A model generated the notes under the pieces. That model was not told the origin of the DNA. It did no database searches and worked only from the letters and a program-made list of their open reading frames with translations. A stretch of 64,000 nucleotides of DNA from positions 61,950,200-62,014,199 of the forward strand of contig NC_083581.1 of NCBI RefSeq assembly GCF_027579695.1, written 5' to 3'. Every line of letters starts with the position of its first letter. The first letter of the stretch is position 1. The position numbers and the translations under genes are program-made. Source of the stretch: Neoarius graeffei. Its lineage: Eukaryota > Chordata > Actinopteri > Siluriformes > Ariidae. Positions 10,250-22,304 of the stretch are shown here, one piece after another.

Positions 10250-12605
10250 TTTATTAAACATAACATGTCAAATTATCATATAACCTCTGCCTCCACAATG
10301 TGAATGAAGTCTAAGAAGTAATTAAGGGAAACTGGAACTATGTACCGGTTTTGTATATACATGTACAGTATATACTTATACATAAATGACTGGGACAACT
10401 TACCATAGCATGATTTAATCATCAGAATAAACTGGGGAATAATTATAATTTCAAACTGAATCAAGACTATAAATCTCAGATCTTGAAGCTGTTTTGTTCA
10501 TCATACCAACACGAACTACATTCAATTAGCCATCATAAACCATCATGCTGTCAGCAATGTGACCTTTTTGTAATGTGCATGCTCACCCAGGCTGATTTTT
10601 TTTTTTCTCTGTAAATATTGTCAGACTAGAGAGTCTGCTAGCATAACTCACACTTGACAATAAGTTGGAGAGGTCTCACCTGATGTGCTACTTACAGGAA
10701 TGCTGGTCTGGTTCCGATTTATCACGCAACATGACCAAATCTCTGCATTGAATTCAATGACAGGTTCACCTTGGCCCAGAAACTATTCCACACTCTCCAG
10801 AATGTGGATATTGTTTACGAATACTGTATTACTATTTAATCCATGAAAGACTGGAACACAAATATACAAAATCCAAAATGTTTTGCACATCGTTTGCCAG
10901 CAGATTCGGATTAGAATATGATTTAAAGAGTTCTGTTCATTGTATCACACACAATCAGCTTCTAAAGAAAAAAGTTAACTTTACCTTTGTATATATACGG
11001 CCAACAAAGAAAGAGAGTGTAAACGTGTCTGGGTGTGAAAGTAAAATAAAGTGAACACCACACACACACACACACACACCTTTTCAAAAACAGCAACAAG
11101 AAAAATATTGACATTCAAAGTCATCATAAGTCATGAGAACCTGACTCATTATAGTGAGAGAAAACAAAAGTGAGAAGTGGGAAGCTTAAGAGAGAAACTG
11201 AGTGAGCAGGACACAGACTGCAGCCAAGCAGTGGTGGGATTTTAGCCACTAATTACCTCCTCAGCAATGATCTCGGTCCCACAGCGTCTTGTACTTTGGA
11301 TACACTCACATACACTCTGCTTCTTCTACCAGTTTGGATCGGGGCCCTTTTGACAGCCTGGTGTTTTTAGCATGCATGCAAGGCTGTGTTTTGGTGCCTG
11401 GTTTGTGAGAAAGCAGAAGTTTAAAAAAATAAAAATAACAAAAATTCCACTTATGGAGCTGTACTACAGTGGCACTTATATTATAATTACAAAACCATAA
11501 TTAAGTGCTGGAGAGTGTCATGTTTATTTGTAAGTTACCTTACCTGTTCGGCTCTTGAGCACATTCAGGACGTTGACGTTACACTGATCTTTGAATGTAA
11601 ACGACATGCTTTGTCAGCAATCGTATTTCAGTGTAAAGGAGCTAAAAGTGTTAATTTCCATTCTGCTCTACTTCACCACAAATGATGCCACCTACTGAAG
11701 GAAAAACACCGCTCACTCCATGACCTAGTAAGAGGCCCTTACTATGTCATGGATGCCAAGGCCCTTGTTGACGCCAGTATGTTTTTTAGACATCATTACA
11801 AAATGAACAAAATGTCCAGTCAGGATCAGCATGTCATATGTACGTCAGAGAACAACATCTGTCTCTGTAAAATATCCTTCCCATTCCCAAACTCAGTAAT
11901 TATCTTCCTAAAACATCCCAAAGCACATAATAAGATTATAATAATGAGTACATCGTCAAACAAGGATATGAGAACAAATAAAGACTGCTCTTGTTTACTT
12001 CCCTTAAATATCACTCATGGGAATGTGATCTAATTAATCAAACAACTTTGTCTGACTAAATGCTTTCAGGAAAACACACCGGGAATTACCCATGAATCAA
12101 ATGGTTGAGAATGCCTCACTGTTTCATAAAACAGGCAGGAATTGGCTGTGCGGGTGACAGGGAGCTATTTGATGTACTTATAGAGTAACATTGGCTGCTT
12201 TTCCAAGTGTCGTAATAGACTATAATAAAAACTGTGGTCTGCCATTGTATTTGTTTTTATAAGAGTGGGCTGAAAGTTTTGTAGCATCTGGTTGCCAAGA
12301 GACAGGTTGGGCAAAGAGTCTATCAGAGACAATTTTTTTTTTTTTTTTTTTTGGATGGGCAAATCCCAACACCTGCTTGTTAAACACAGCCAGGTTGACA
12401 AGCCTCTAGAGCTTACTCTGTTCAGACTGGATTATGTTTTCCAGCTAGGCATGAGCAATAAGAGACCAAAGAGAGACTGGTGCAGAAAGTAAGAAAGCAA
12501 AACTGCACAGCCTACATGGCCGAGGGCACACTGCACGTTCCATCAATTAGATAGAAACTGTTTGTATTTACTGTGTGTAATGATCATAGACATAGCGTTT
12601 GTGAG
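10250..12605. other. Intergenic DNA, no gene seen
   Basis: About 2.3 kb with a (CA)n microsatellite at 11059-11080 and T-runs (10599-10609, 12332-12352). ORFs below 95 codons show no motif. Confidence 0.5.
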
Positions 12606-12611
12606 AACATA

Positions 12612-13139
12612 CACTACCATTCAAAAGTTTGGGGTCACTTTGAAATGTCCTTATTTTTGAAAGAAAAGCACTGTTCTTTTCAATGAAGATCACTTTAAAC
12701 TAATCAGAAATCCACTCTATACATTGCTAATGTGGTAAATGACTATTCTAGCTGCAAATGTCTGGTTTTTGGTGCAATATCTACATAGGTGTATAGAGGC
12801 CCATTTCCAGCAACTATCACTCCAGTGTTCTAATGGTACAATGTGTTTGCTCATTGCCTCAGAAGGCTAATGGATGATTAGAAAACCCTTGTACAATCAT
12901 GTTAGCACAGCTGAAAACAGTTTAGCTCTTTAGAGAAGCTATAAAACTGACCTTCCTTTGAGCAGATTGAGTTTCTGGAGCATCACATTTGTGGGGTCGA
13001 TTAAATGCTCAAAATGGCCAGAAAAATGTCTCGACTATATTTTCTATTCATTTTACAACTTATGGTGGTAAATAAAAGTGCGACTTTTCATAGAAAACAC
13101 AAAATTGTCTGGGTGACCCCAAACTTTTGAACGGTAGTG
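12612..13139. mobile_element. 528-bp Tc1/mariner-type MITE, copy A
   Basis: Inverted ends CACTACC(A/G)TTCAAAAGTTTG are followed by gggtcac and flanked by TA (12610-12611, 13140-13141). The copy is exactly as long as the copy at 29353-29880 and differs from it at about eight positions by eye. No ORF is present. This is a non-autonomous element. Confidence 0.9.
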
Positions 13140-13371
13140 TAATAGTTAAGCTCAAGAAAATCTCATTTATTGATCAATTTAGATTAATAATAGCAAAGAT
13201 GGTCTATCAGCTTGGCAGCGAGTCAGGCCCAGCTGGGTTCTTCAGCAGGGGTAAAACTTTATGTATAACCCCGCTCATTATAATCAAAGAATGGGCTGCA
13301 GAATGCAGTCCAATGGGTGAATGCTTAAGACTATATTTGTCTCAAAGATATGCCTACGGTATTTAGAAGAA

Positions 13372-13700
13372 TAAATTGTCACATGTCCTCAAGCACACAG
13401 TGAAATTCCTCCTCTGCATTTAACCCATCTGAAGCAGTGAACACATGCATGTACACACAAATGAGCAATGAGCGCACACACATACCCAGAGCAGTGGGCA
13501 GCTATGCTACAGCACCCAGGGAGCAGTTGGGGATTAGGTGCCTTGCTCAAGGGCCCTTCAGCCATGATACAGGAGGAGGGGTAAGTGCTGTTCATTCACT
13601 CAACTCCCCTCACATTTTTCCTGCCAGTCCTGGAAATCAAACCGACCATTTGGCCTCAAGGCTGCTTCTCTATCCTTCAGGCCATGGCTACCCCATGAAC
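13372..13700 (-). repeat. SINE copy, divergent subtype
   Basis: The reverse-oriented 3' module ('gaaattcctcctctgcattt', 'cttgctcaagggc') joins an unusual head region ('ggaaatcaaaccgaccattt') instead of the standard box A/B head of the other copies. Confidence 0.65.
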
Positions 13701-13764
13701 ATTTCTGAACATGCTTAGATTTTATTACTGTACTCAGAATTATCCTGTGATATTAGCTTGTGAT

Positions 13765-14658
13765 TAGCCTAGTAAACTAGACCCACCCGCCTAGCGGCCA
13801 AAAATATTTTTGCCTAGCGAATGGGTCTAGCCTCGCACCATATAAACAAAAACACCCCGGGCATCAAATCGTGCCCGCCAATCACAACGCAAGGTTTTTG
13901 TTTGGATTCTTTGGGCGGGCTTTTGCAGGAGTGACGACAAAGCTGCGCGACGCTGGAGAAAGCACAACAGGAAAGATGGCTACGGCTAGTGAACAGCGCG
14001 CGTTTGACTCCGCTTTGGAATCAGTTTTAGAAGAATTAGACTTGGAGTTTTCGTTGAAACATGAGCAGGAAGAGGCTCTCCGCTCATTCCTTTTCAAGAA
14101 GGACGTTTTCGCTGTTTTGCCGACCGGCTATGGCAAAAGTCTGATCTACCAGCTGGCTCCGCTCGTAGCCAAAAGGATGGGGCTAGTTTGTGCAGTACAA
14201 AGAATTAATAAACAGCTTTGAAACATTACTTTTTGATTGTTTCTTATTTTCCCGTTATTTTAAATTTAAGGGAAATTATTTCACCAAACACCACTAAATA
14301 AAAACTCTCAAAAACAGTTTAAGCAAATCCTTGAAAAACACTTGAAAAAAATAAGTGTATGTTAAGTATGTGGTACAGACTCCAAACTTGTGGTCATTAT
14401 CTCCAAACTTCTTAATATCTAGAACCTGTTTATTAATTAATACGTATTTTGAAAAATTATTTATTTCAAGGCCTCCCCCACTGCTTTCTGTCGCTCTGAC
14501 TACGTCACAGTCACTGTTGCGCTGATTGGTCAGAGCGTTGGCCTATACGCACAGAGACAGTTTGAAAGACAGCGGGTTGTCCCTACCCACACCCGTCAGA
14601 AATGTCTACGGATCGAGGCCAGACTAAATATTCACATTTAGTCTGGCTTGCCAGGCTA
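13765..14658 (+). mobile_element. RecQ-fragment transposon, copy 2 (894 bp, 9-bp TSD)
   Basis: The copy has the same termini, TAGCCT...AGGCTA, but a different 9-bp duplication, GCTTGTGAT (13756-13764 and 14659-14667). It therefore arrived independently of copy 1 and lies in the opposite orientation 3.66 kb away. The left end folds around 'ccaaaaatatttttgcctag'. The right end folds around 'gactaaatattcacatttag'. Confidence 0.87.
13871..14221 (+). CDS. Truncated RecQ-type helicase N-terminal fragment, copy 2
   Basis: The frame is 116 codons (81 from the likely ATG at 13976) and differs from copy 1 at eight residues. Walker A LPTGYGKS and the preceding KHEQEEALRSFLFKKDVF are unchanged. Changes cluster outside the helicase motif, and the frame is open in both copies. 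That hints at, but does not prove, purifying selection. AATAAA lies across the final codons. No nuclear-localisation or transposase domain is visible. Confidence 0.75.
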   Translation: MPANHNARFLFGFFGRAFAGVTTKLRDAGESTTGKMATASEQRAFDSALESVLEELDLEFSLKHEQEEALRSFLFKKDVFAVLPTGYGKSLIYQLAPLVAKRMGLVCAVQRINKQL

Positions 14659-15215
14659 GCTTGTGATAGCAACATAGAGAGAATCAAGCAGTGATGATTT
14701 TTAACATTTATGAATGTGACTTAAAGGAGATACTCAGAACCTTTATTTTTAAATACATTTCTGAGTGGATAGTATCTCCACCCTTGACTCTTGGATGCTG
14801 AATAAATGGGAATTTAAAAATATATATTTTTGAGAGTTAAAATTGACCGCAAAGTTGGCATTCGAGCTGCCCCGCTGAGCCAGCCAGCCCTGAGTGCGTG
14901 ATGTCACAGCAGGAACCGGTTTTAAGGCCGAGGTCTTTGACAGCTATAGACCAAAGTCATATAAATAAAAATTTAGGGTGAAAGTAAGAAATACCGTTAC
15001 CGACTTGCTCAACTAAGACTGATTTGACTCCAATGATTGTGGGTTGACTCTCATTAAAACAGGATGGGTGTTATAACTTATCCAACATACATGTACATGC
15101 ATGCATTTTCACTGATAAAATGTAAAAGGCTAATTAAATAGTCAGATGAACTGAGACAATCACATTCTGAAGCAAATTAAATAATCTTATACTGGTAACT
15201 TAAACACACAATACA

Positions 15216-17477
15216 GTTGGCAGTTATAAAACCCCTGATTAAAAAACCTGACCTTGATCCCTGTCAGCTGTCCAATTATCGGCCAATATCAAACCTCCCC
15301 TTTATCTCCAAGATCCTTGAAAAAGCTGTGGCACAGCAGTTATGCTCATATTTTCATAGGAATAACATCCATGAAATGTATCAGTCAGGATTTAGACCTA
15401 ATCGTAGCACAGAGACAGCTTTGGTTAAAGTAGTAAATGGCCTACTGTTGGCGTCTGATCAGGGCTGTGTCTCGCTGCTTGTGTTGCTTGACCTTAGTGC
15501 AGCATTTGATACCATTGATCATTCCATTCTTCTGGAGAGACTAGAAAATGTTGTGGGAGTTAAGGGAACGGCCCTCTCCTGGCTCAGGTCTTATTTAACT
15601 GATCGCTATCAGTATGTTGATATAAATGGTGATATTTCTAGACATACTGAGGTAAAGTTTGGTGTTCCACAAGGTTCTGTCTTGGGTCCACTGCTTTTTT
15701 CTTTATATATGTTACCTCTGGGTGATATTATTCGTAAACATTGTATTAGTTTCCACTGTTATGCTGATGACACACAGTTGCATGTTTCTGCAAAACCTGA
15801 TGAGAGACACCAGCTTAATAGAATTGAGGAATGTGTGAAGGACATTAGACACTGGATGCTTATTAACTTCCATCTGCTTAACTCTGACAAGACTGAAGTA
15901 CTTGTACTAGGACCACATGCAGCTAGAAGTAAGTTTTCTGATTACACAGTAACTCTGGATGGCCTTTCTGTTTCTTCATGTGCAGCAGTAAAAGACCTCA
16001 GCATGATTATTGACCCCAGTCTTTCATTCGAAACTGACATTGATAACATTACCCGGATAGCTTTCTTTCATCTCAGAAATATTGCTAAGATAAGAAATTT
16101 AATGTCACTACGTGCCGCGGAAAAACTAGTTCATGCTTTCGTTACCTCCAGGTTAGATTATTGTAATGCCTTACTGTCTGGATGTTCCAATAAGTGCATA
16201 AACAAGCTCCAGTTAGTTCAAAATGCAGCAGCAAGAGTCCTTACTAGAACTAGAAAATATGACCACATCACCCCTGTCTTATCCACACTGCATTGGCTCC
16301 CAATCAAATTTCATACTGATTATAAAGTACTACTATTGACCTTTAAAGCACTGAATGGTCTCGCACCACAGTACCTGAGTGAACTTCTGCTCCTCTATGA
16401 CCCGCCACGCCTACTTAGATTAAAAGGTGCAGGCTATCTGCTGGTACCTCATATAGTGAAGGCTACATCAGGGGGCAGAGCCTTTTCTTACAAAGCCCCA
16501 CAGTTATGGAACAGCCTTCCAAGTAGCGTTTGGGAATTAGACACAGTCTCAGTGTTTAAGTCTAGGCTGAAAACATATCGGTTTAGTCAAGCCTTTTGTT
16601 AATGGTGTTTATGAGGTAAAGGTGTAGATCTGGAGGGTCGTCAGACAGAGTGTTTTGGTAAACTGGGATGTATGGATGCTGTCAGTCCTCCACTCGCTTG
16701 CTCACTCGAGTTTGTTGACGGTGTAGTGGCTGGCTGCTTTATGTCCCGGGGCTACCTCATGCCTGTGTTACCTTCTGGCTCTCCCCTTTTAGTTATGCTG
16801 TCATAGTTAGTTGCTGGAGTCCCTGCTTGTACTCAGTGCAATATGTATACTGTTCCTGCTTATTCAGGTGACATTGGGCATACCTGTGTTTTCTCTCCCT
16901 CTCCCCCCTAATCTGTCCCTCTGAGTTACATGTTGGTCCTGGGATCGAGATGCTGACCTCTTCTGCTCCTCAGACCTGCTTGATCCATCCTAGTGCCCTG
17001 TGTCTGGTTGGAGTCTCATCGCATCGCTCCTGTGGAGGACGGCCCCATGAGGACAGTTGAAAGTCACACCTGGAGGACGCTCTGGACTCTTACAGTAATG
17101 CTTTTATGGCTGAGGACTACAGTTGACTTGCTAACTTTAGGACTGCAGTTGTCATGAACAGTTTTGCACTCAAGTTTCCATCAATGAAGAGTTTATAACA
17201 TCAACGAAACTGACTTCATGTTAAAACTGTTAATGTTATAGTCATGTTGTCTGTTGTTGCCCAAATGAGGATGGGTTCCCTTTTGAGTCTGGTTCATCTC
17301 GAGGTTTCTTCCTCATGTCACCTGAGGGAGTTTTTCCTTGCCACCGTCACCACAGGCTTGCTCATTGGGGATAGATTAGGGATAAAATTAGCTCATGTTT
17401 TAAGTTGTTCAAATTCTGTAAAGCTGCTTTGCGACAATGCTTATTGTTAAAAGCGCTATACAAATAAACTTGTCTTG
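15216..17477 (+). mobile_element. L2/CR1-type LINE, 5'-truncated, 2.26 kb
   Basis: The insertion is flanked by ACAATACA on both sides (15208-15215 and 17478-17485). It holds an RT ORF, then an 870-bp 3'UTR ending in 'ttgttaaaagcgctatacaa' with a short tail. The same 3'UTR recurs inverted at 52046-52600. The endonuclease and ORF1 are missing through 5' truncation. Confidence 0.88.
15217..16602 (+). CDS. LINE reverse transcriptase (L2/CR1-like), N-terminally truncated
   Basis: The open frame is 461 codons and the first Met is accidental, because the coding sequence continued upstream before truncation. RT motifs appear in order: YRPISNLPF (about 21-29), [14 protein letters not shown] (57-70), [13 protein letters not shown] with the first catalytic Asp (90-102), [20 protein letters not shown] (149-168), and CYADDTQLH with the catalytic Asp pair (181-189). 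The C-terminal part holds the conserved LHWLPI and WNSLPSSVW blocks. No stop or frameshift interrupts it, so the insertion looks fairly young. It has no endonuclease domain and cannot retrotranspose itself. Confidence 0.92.
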   Translation: MAVIKPLIKKPDLDPCQLSNYRPISNLPFISKILEKAVAQQLCSYFHRNNIHEMYQSGFRPNRSTETALVKVVNGLLLASDQGCVSLLVLLDLSAAFDTIDHSILLERLENVVGVKGTALSWLRSYLTDRYQYVDINGDISRHTEVKFGVPQGSVLGPLLFSLYMLPLGDIIRKHCISFHCYADDTQLHVSAKPDERHQLNRIEECVKDIRHWMLINFHLLNSDKTEVLVLGPHAARSKFSDYTVTLDGLSVSSCAAVKDLSMIIDPSLSFETDIDNITRIAFFHLRNIAKIRNLMSLRAAEKLVHAFVTSRLDYCNALLSGCSNKCINKLQLVQNAAARVLTRTRKYDHITPVLSTLHWLPIKFHTDYKVLLLTFKALNGLAPQYLSELLLLYDPPRLLRLKGAGYLLVPHIVKATSGGRAFSYKAPQLWNSLPSSVWELDTVSVFKSRLKTYRFSQAFC

Positions 17478-17935
17478 ACAATACAAGTTACATGTATTAA
17501 TCTAAATGCAGGTAAACAACGTGTTTTTGTTGTTTTATATCCAAATGAGAGTCAGAGCTTACCCGTCTCTGTTCTCGCTTCTTGAATGCCAATCTTGCGG
17601 CCGATTGTTTAGAAACAATCTGACTTTCAGTTGTTCGTTCAGTTCTCCGTTCATTCATTTCTTCCATGTAAGGGCGAGATGGCAGCAAAATCCAGTGAAG
17701 AAATCAGACAGCTGCTCCACTCATTCTCCATTTTCTCCATACTGAGTACTCCGCCATTACGGCTCGGCTCAGGCAATTACTAAAACCCGGGACGGAATGG
17801 AACGTCACCAGTTTTAGCAACAACCGCAGGGAGGTCACTGCCCAAGCGATATGTCCCATCCCGTTCTGTCCTGGGTTTTACCAACAACCCTTGGCTCACT
17901 CCAGGAGGACTGGTGCAATTGAACTTACTTTCCTT

Positions 17936-18236
17936 TTATAAAGTAAATAAAATAAATGCTTTCCTTTTCTTGTAGTTTCCTTTAATTGTTGGTACTGCAC
18001 CCTCTTTCAATACGGGCTTATAGCCAACGCTCCTCAACAGATCAGAGGTCTCGTACGAGTCTTCAGTAAAATGTGCAGAGCAGAGGAGAGACCATTTCGT
18101 AGGTGCCCAATGTGCCCGTGAACTTCTCACAAAACGCGTCCAAATCTTTGTAGTTTTAACATTCTTAGGCCATGAATGCAACGTAAATCCACTTTGTCAT
18201 GTTGCTGCACCAGCCAGCAAAACATCTGTGTGGCAT
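17936..18236 (-). pseudogene. THAP-domain remnant with one frameshift
   Basis: From the ATG at 18236 the frame reads MPHRCFAGWCSN, the CxxxxC start of a THAP zinc finger. A one-frame slip near 18190-18180 leads into LHSWPKNVKTTKIWTRFVRS, then TKWSLLCSAHFTEDSYE with the Cys-x2-His pair, and the AVPTI box (KPVLKEGAVPTI). All C2CH ligands can be found, so the domain is complete apart from the shift. It ends soon after with no transposase catalytic core. It probably belongs to the surrounding TTAA element. Confidence 0.7.
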
Positions 18237-18511
18237 GGCGATAAATTAGCTCAAAATGGAGGCTTGGAGTTGCAGTCAGCTCTGTGTTTTAGTATAGCGG
18301 AAATGGCGATGAGACCGATAGACTTCCTGCTGTGATGTTACGGCCGTCAAGGTCATTCACTCAGACCACTACCTGTATGAAATCACTTTAATTGTAAAAA
18401 TTACTATATTAGATTTATTGTTAATGCTTAAAACTATTCCTGTGCCATTCTTGAGGTCTCAAGGCATTTATAAACGAAAGTGAGGCCATGGTTCTGCGTA
18501 TATGCTTTAAG

Positions 18512-19115
18512 ATCTCAGAAATCCTGTCAGATTAGCTCATGTTAGTGAACTGGCAAGTACTAGCAAAAGCTTTATATATGACTTAAAGATCCTGAAAAGC
18601 CTAAAATGTTAGCTCATGTTAGCTAGCTAGCTAGATGTGACATTTCATGAAGATGACAATATGTCTCTCAGAAATACGTTTAGATTTGCTCATGTTACCA
18701 AACTGGCTAACAGTAGTAGTAAAGATTATGAAATTGTGAACATTGGGGGCGTCGTGGCTCAGGTGGATAAGGTGCCATACCATAAATCCGGGGACCCGGG
18801 TTCGATTCCGACCCAAGGTCATTTCCCGATCCCTCCCCATCTCTCTCTCCCACTCATTTCCTGTCTCTACACTGTCCTATCCAATAAAGGTGAAAAAAGC
18901 CCAAAAAAATCTTTAAAAAAAAGGAAATTGTGAACATTACCAAAAATTCTTTCAAAAATCCAGTCAGGTTAGCTCATGTTAGCTAACTGACAAAGTGTGC
19001 TAGCAAAAGATTATATAAACATTTATGAATATGGCATCATCTCAGAAATCCTAACATGTTAGCTCATTCTAGCTAGCTAGCTAACTCATTCTTTCAGAAA
19101 TCCTGTCAGGTACAC
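18512..19115. repeat. Degenerate tandem repeat with AGCTAGCTAG blocks
   Basis: Units built from 'tcagaaatcctgtcag', 'ttagctcatgttagct' and 'aactggc..agtactagcaaa' recur near 18515, 18600, 18665, 18950, 19040 and 19090. Spacing is irregular, at roughly 90-150 bases without the inserted SINE. No coding content was seen. Confidence 0.6.
18745..18923 (+). repeat. Short tRNA-derived SINE with perfect 15-bp TSD
   Basis: Box A TGGCTCAGGTGG and a consensus box B GGTTCGATTCC are followed by a (C/T)-rich body and an A-rich tail. It is flanked by GAAATTGTGAACATT on both sides (18730-18744 and 18924-18938). This is a different family from the V-SINEs elsewhere in the window. The intact pol III boxes suggest a recent copy. 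Confidence 0.92.
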
Positions 19116-19119
19116 TGTT

Positions 19120-19740
19120 CTTAGAGAGATCATTAAAGAAAACCTATGATATTGCATGAACGCCAGTGAATCCCTTCTTCTTAATTGAAGGCTTCCTCAC
19201 ACAGACTCAACAACACAGTGTTTGTGGTATCTGCAGGCAGACCCTGTAAAACATTGCAAATTCATCGTAACGTTGCTCTCGGCTTTTTACTGGTAACATT
19301 CCAGAGTGTTTTTTTTAAATATGGGTTTAAATAAACAGAGTAAATAAATTATACTGAATGATTTAAGTGTCCACAAGTTCTCTCTCTCTTTCTGAGAAAG
19401 ACAGGAAAATCCAGCTGTTTCTCACAGCTAGCCGTCAACCCGCAGCAGGACTACTGGAAAACAATGATCCCAGAAGAAACTTCTCACTGCTCATAAATTT
19501 CCTTGCAACACTGAGAGAGTCAGCTCTTTATCCAGCCATTTATTAAGACACTGGAATTAATTACAAGCACATACCACAGATACAAAATGTTGATGATTAG
19601 TGTTCACTTATCCCTTTAACACAGTCTGAAAATAAAATTAGGCATAAGAACTATAGCAAGATACAAATCAACTTTTATGCTTTAATAGCTGTGTTAATAT
19701 AGTTGTTAATGTTCCTATATGAAGTAGACCATACTCCTTT
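19120..19740. other. Intergenic DNA, no gene seen
   Basis: No ORF, RNA gene or classified repeat could be supported. Confidence 0.5.
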
Positions 19741-20110
19741 TCCATCTATCCATCCATTATCTATACTGCTTATCCATCAGGGTCATGGGGGAAACTGGAG
19801 TTAATCCCAGCTGACTTCGAATGATGGGTGGCACACACCCTGGGTAGGTCGCCAATCCATCACAAGGCCAACACAGAGACAAACAACCATTCATACTGAC
19901 TTAATACCTATGGACAATTTAGAGTAGCCAGTTTACCTAATCCGCATGTCTCTGGACTGTCGGAGGAAACTGGAGCACCCGGAGGAAACCCATGCAGGCA
20001 TGAGTAGAACATGCAAACTTCATACAGAAAGGCTCCAGTTGGCCATAAGGTTCTAAGCCAGAACCTTCTTGCTGTGAGGCGACAGTGCTAACCACAACAT
20101 CATCATGCCA
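19741..20110 (-). repeat. V-SINE copy, older and diverged
   Basis: It has the same order of modules as the other reverse copies but many substitutions, for example 'tgacttcgaatgatggg' in the tail module. Box B is damaged (ggttctaagcc). Confidence 0.8.
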
Positions 20111-20114
20111 CCAC

Positions 20115-21735
20115 CATAGTCCTTTAAAGCTCTTATTGTGGCATCCAGGACACACACACACAAACATTTGTCTTACTATCCTTATGAGGAACCTCCACAG
20201 GCATAATTATTAATGCCATTAATTAATGCTGTATCTAATCTGTGGATTTTTTAATTTTTTTTTATTATGGGGACCAACCGAATGTCCCCACAAGGTCAAA
20301 ACTGTCACCAAGGTATAAAAATATCCCCCCCCCCCCCACACACAGCTTGCTCTCACATATCCTATAAGGATTCTTCTACCACACAGCTTTCTTCCCTTTG
20401 AGTTTTATGTGTACCGGAGACATTTTCTGAGGTAAATCTCTATAGCTTGACGCACAGAAGGGAACCCAGCTGCATGATTGCTTTACCATTCTCTCTCGCC
20501 CATACTTCAACTCTGACACAAGGAATAAAAGGAATTGCAAAAACCACACTCAGGAGTCAAACGATCGTCTGTACCAAGTGTGTGTAAGTGCTGTTAATAC
20601 GACTGACTTACTGCAAATTTACGCACAGTGATGGTTTTGTCATTTTATTAAAATTCTTACCTATTACACATATGGTCTCCAGTTACATTTAAGGCCTCAA
20701 GAAAAAAAAAAAAGAACCTTAAAACGGGTCCATTTGAAGCACAAAATATGGCCTCTCCACCACAGGAAACATAATCGTGTCTCAGCCACATATGCACTTT
20801 CGGATGACTGTCACAATGGCTTCCATTCATGAATGTTTTGCTTCCTCCTGTAAATAATATACTGATCTATATTTCTTTCCATCATTCAATAAAGCAGCTT
20901 TTGTCTATTCTGTGTATGAATCCAAGGCCCTGCAGACAGATTCATGTGGCTACAACCACAAACAAATGCCTATTTGTCTGGATACTTCACCAGGGAAGGA
21001 ATGCACAAGTACCCTGTACACTCACCAAGTTCAAGACTTGAAATGCATCCCAATAAAGTATCACTAAATTGTTGCTAAAATATGTTCCTTGCCACAGAAC
21101 ACCCTATCTCATCCTCAGCTCAGATCATTCCATCTACAACAATCACATGTTCTTTTGAAAAAGTGTTTGTATGTGATTTCTTGGCTCTTGGTAATAATTG
21201 CTGATTAGGCTGCACTGATCATTATCCTTATCAGACACTGCACAGAGAAAGTCTTATTTTCCGCTCACTCTTTCTGTGAACACTGTGAGACAGATAACTT
21301 GTTTACCATCATCCTGCAAGCACAACAGATAAATTATCTTGTTCCCTGAACCATATGATATACCGTCACTTGTTTTTGGTGAGCAATTACTGAGAGAAGA
21401 AAATTAATTTAAGATCAGAATCATCTGTCTATCCATGGTTAATAAATATTGGACACTAACTTACGGTACAACAATTAGGGCCAAAGTGCAGAATCTGAAA
21501 ACAAATTAAGGAGGTTAAAAACAACCTCATACTTCTTCAGGAAATGAAAAGTAATAAAAACAGATGAAGCCGAGTATAAATACAGTTACGTGCCTAAGTT
21601 TGCATACCCTTAGGAAAAAGTGAAGACGACAAAGAAATTAATTTTTACCAAGACAATTATCGTTAGGTTTTCCTTCCATGTCACAAGCAACAAAAATAAT
21701 CAAATAGTGCATGTTAAGATATTAACGGTGAAAAC
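20115..21735. other. Intergenic DNA with simple repeats, no gene seen
   Basis: It contains a C-run with CA repeats at 20326-20342. A Tc1-terminus-like scrap lies at 21590-21680 ('gtgcctaagtttgcataccc'). No gene was recognised. Confidence 0.45.
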
Positions 21736-21738
21736 ACC

Positions 21739-22299
21739 GGTAGCACTTTATATTAAGATTCCCTGAAATGACATTAGTTAGCATGAACAACCCATGAATT
21801 TCAGCATTGTGCACCAAAAATAGCACAAAAAAAAAGAAACTAACACTGCATTTTTTTTATGGTCAACAAAAGAAGCCTTAAAAAAAAATCACCTACATTG
21901 ACCAGTGTTTATACTATTGATGAATAAAACAAAACCAACAATGCGTGAACAAAGTATGAACCACACCTTAAGGTAAAATATTTGAGGTTGTAAAATAATA
22001 AAATTCAGAACTGAGGCTGAATAATAAGATAGAATATTTACACATGAAGACTTGGAGTTCACCAAGTCACCAACATTTATGAATATGCTGTAATATGATT
22101 TTTGAATAAACGTGGAATTATTTTTGGTTATGTATTGACAGCATTAGTCAGTGCAGATGTATTTCATTAGCAGTGAAACAAATGCAATTAACTGACTTTG
22201 GTACTTTGTTAACATTGGTGTAGTAATGCTAACGTAAGTGCTTTGTTAACTTATTCCGTAAATAATGTTAGTTATGGAACCTTAATGTAAAGCATAGCC
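21739..22299. mobile_element. MITE-like element with imperfect inverted ends
   Basis: The left end GGTAGCACTTTATATTAAGA mirrors the right end, whose reverse complement is GGCTATGCTTTACATTAAGG. The interior is rich in (A)TTAAC/GTTAAC motifs and non-coding. No clear target duplication was found, so the superfamily is open. Confidence 0.5.
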
Positions 22300-22304
22300 A
22301 ACTA

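Larger units (their letters stand above)
14725..18506 (-). mobile_element. TTAA-flanked, Kolobok-like element with nested L2
   Basis: TTAA occurs at both edges (14721-14724, 18507-18510). The inverted ends AGGAGATACTCAGAACC and AGCATATACGCAGAACC match at 14 of 17 positions. A second inverted pair lies further in (ATGTCACAGCAGGAA near 14900, TTCCTGCTGTGATGT near 18330). Its only coding trace is a THAP domain at 17936-18236 on the minus strand. THAP plus TTAA fits Kolobok. An L2 copy (15216-17477) accounts for most of its length. Without it the element is about 1.5 kb, an internally deleted derivative. Confidence 0.65.

Noticed and set aside
9219..14658. One large foldback transposon spanning both RecQ-fragment copies
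   Set aside because: The two copies have different 9-bp duplications, each matching on its own two sides. They are therefore independent insertions.
18510..19115. CRISPR-like array
   Set aside because: The units are irregular, without unique spacers of constant length, and the sequence is vertebrate.
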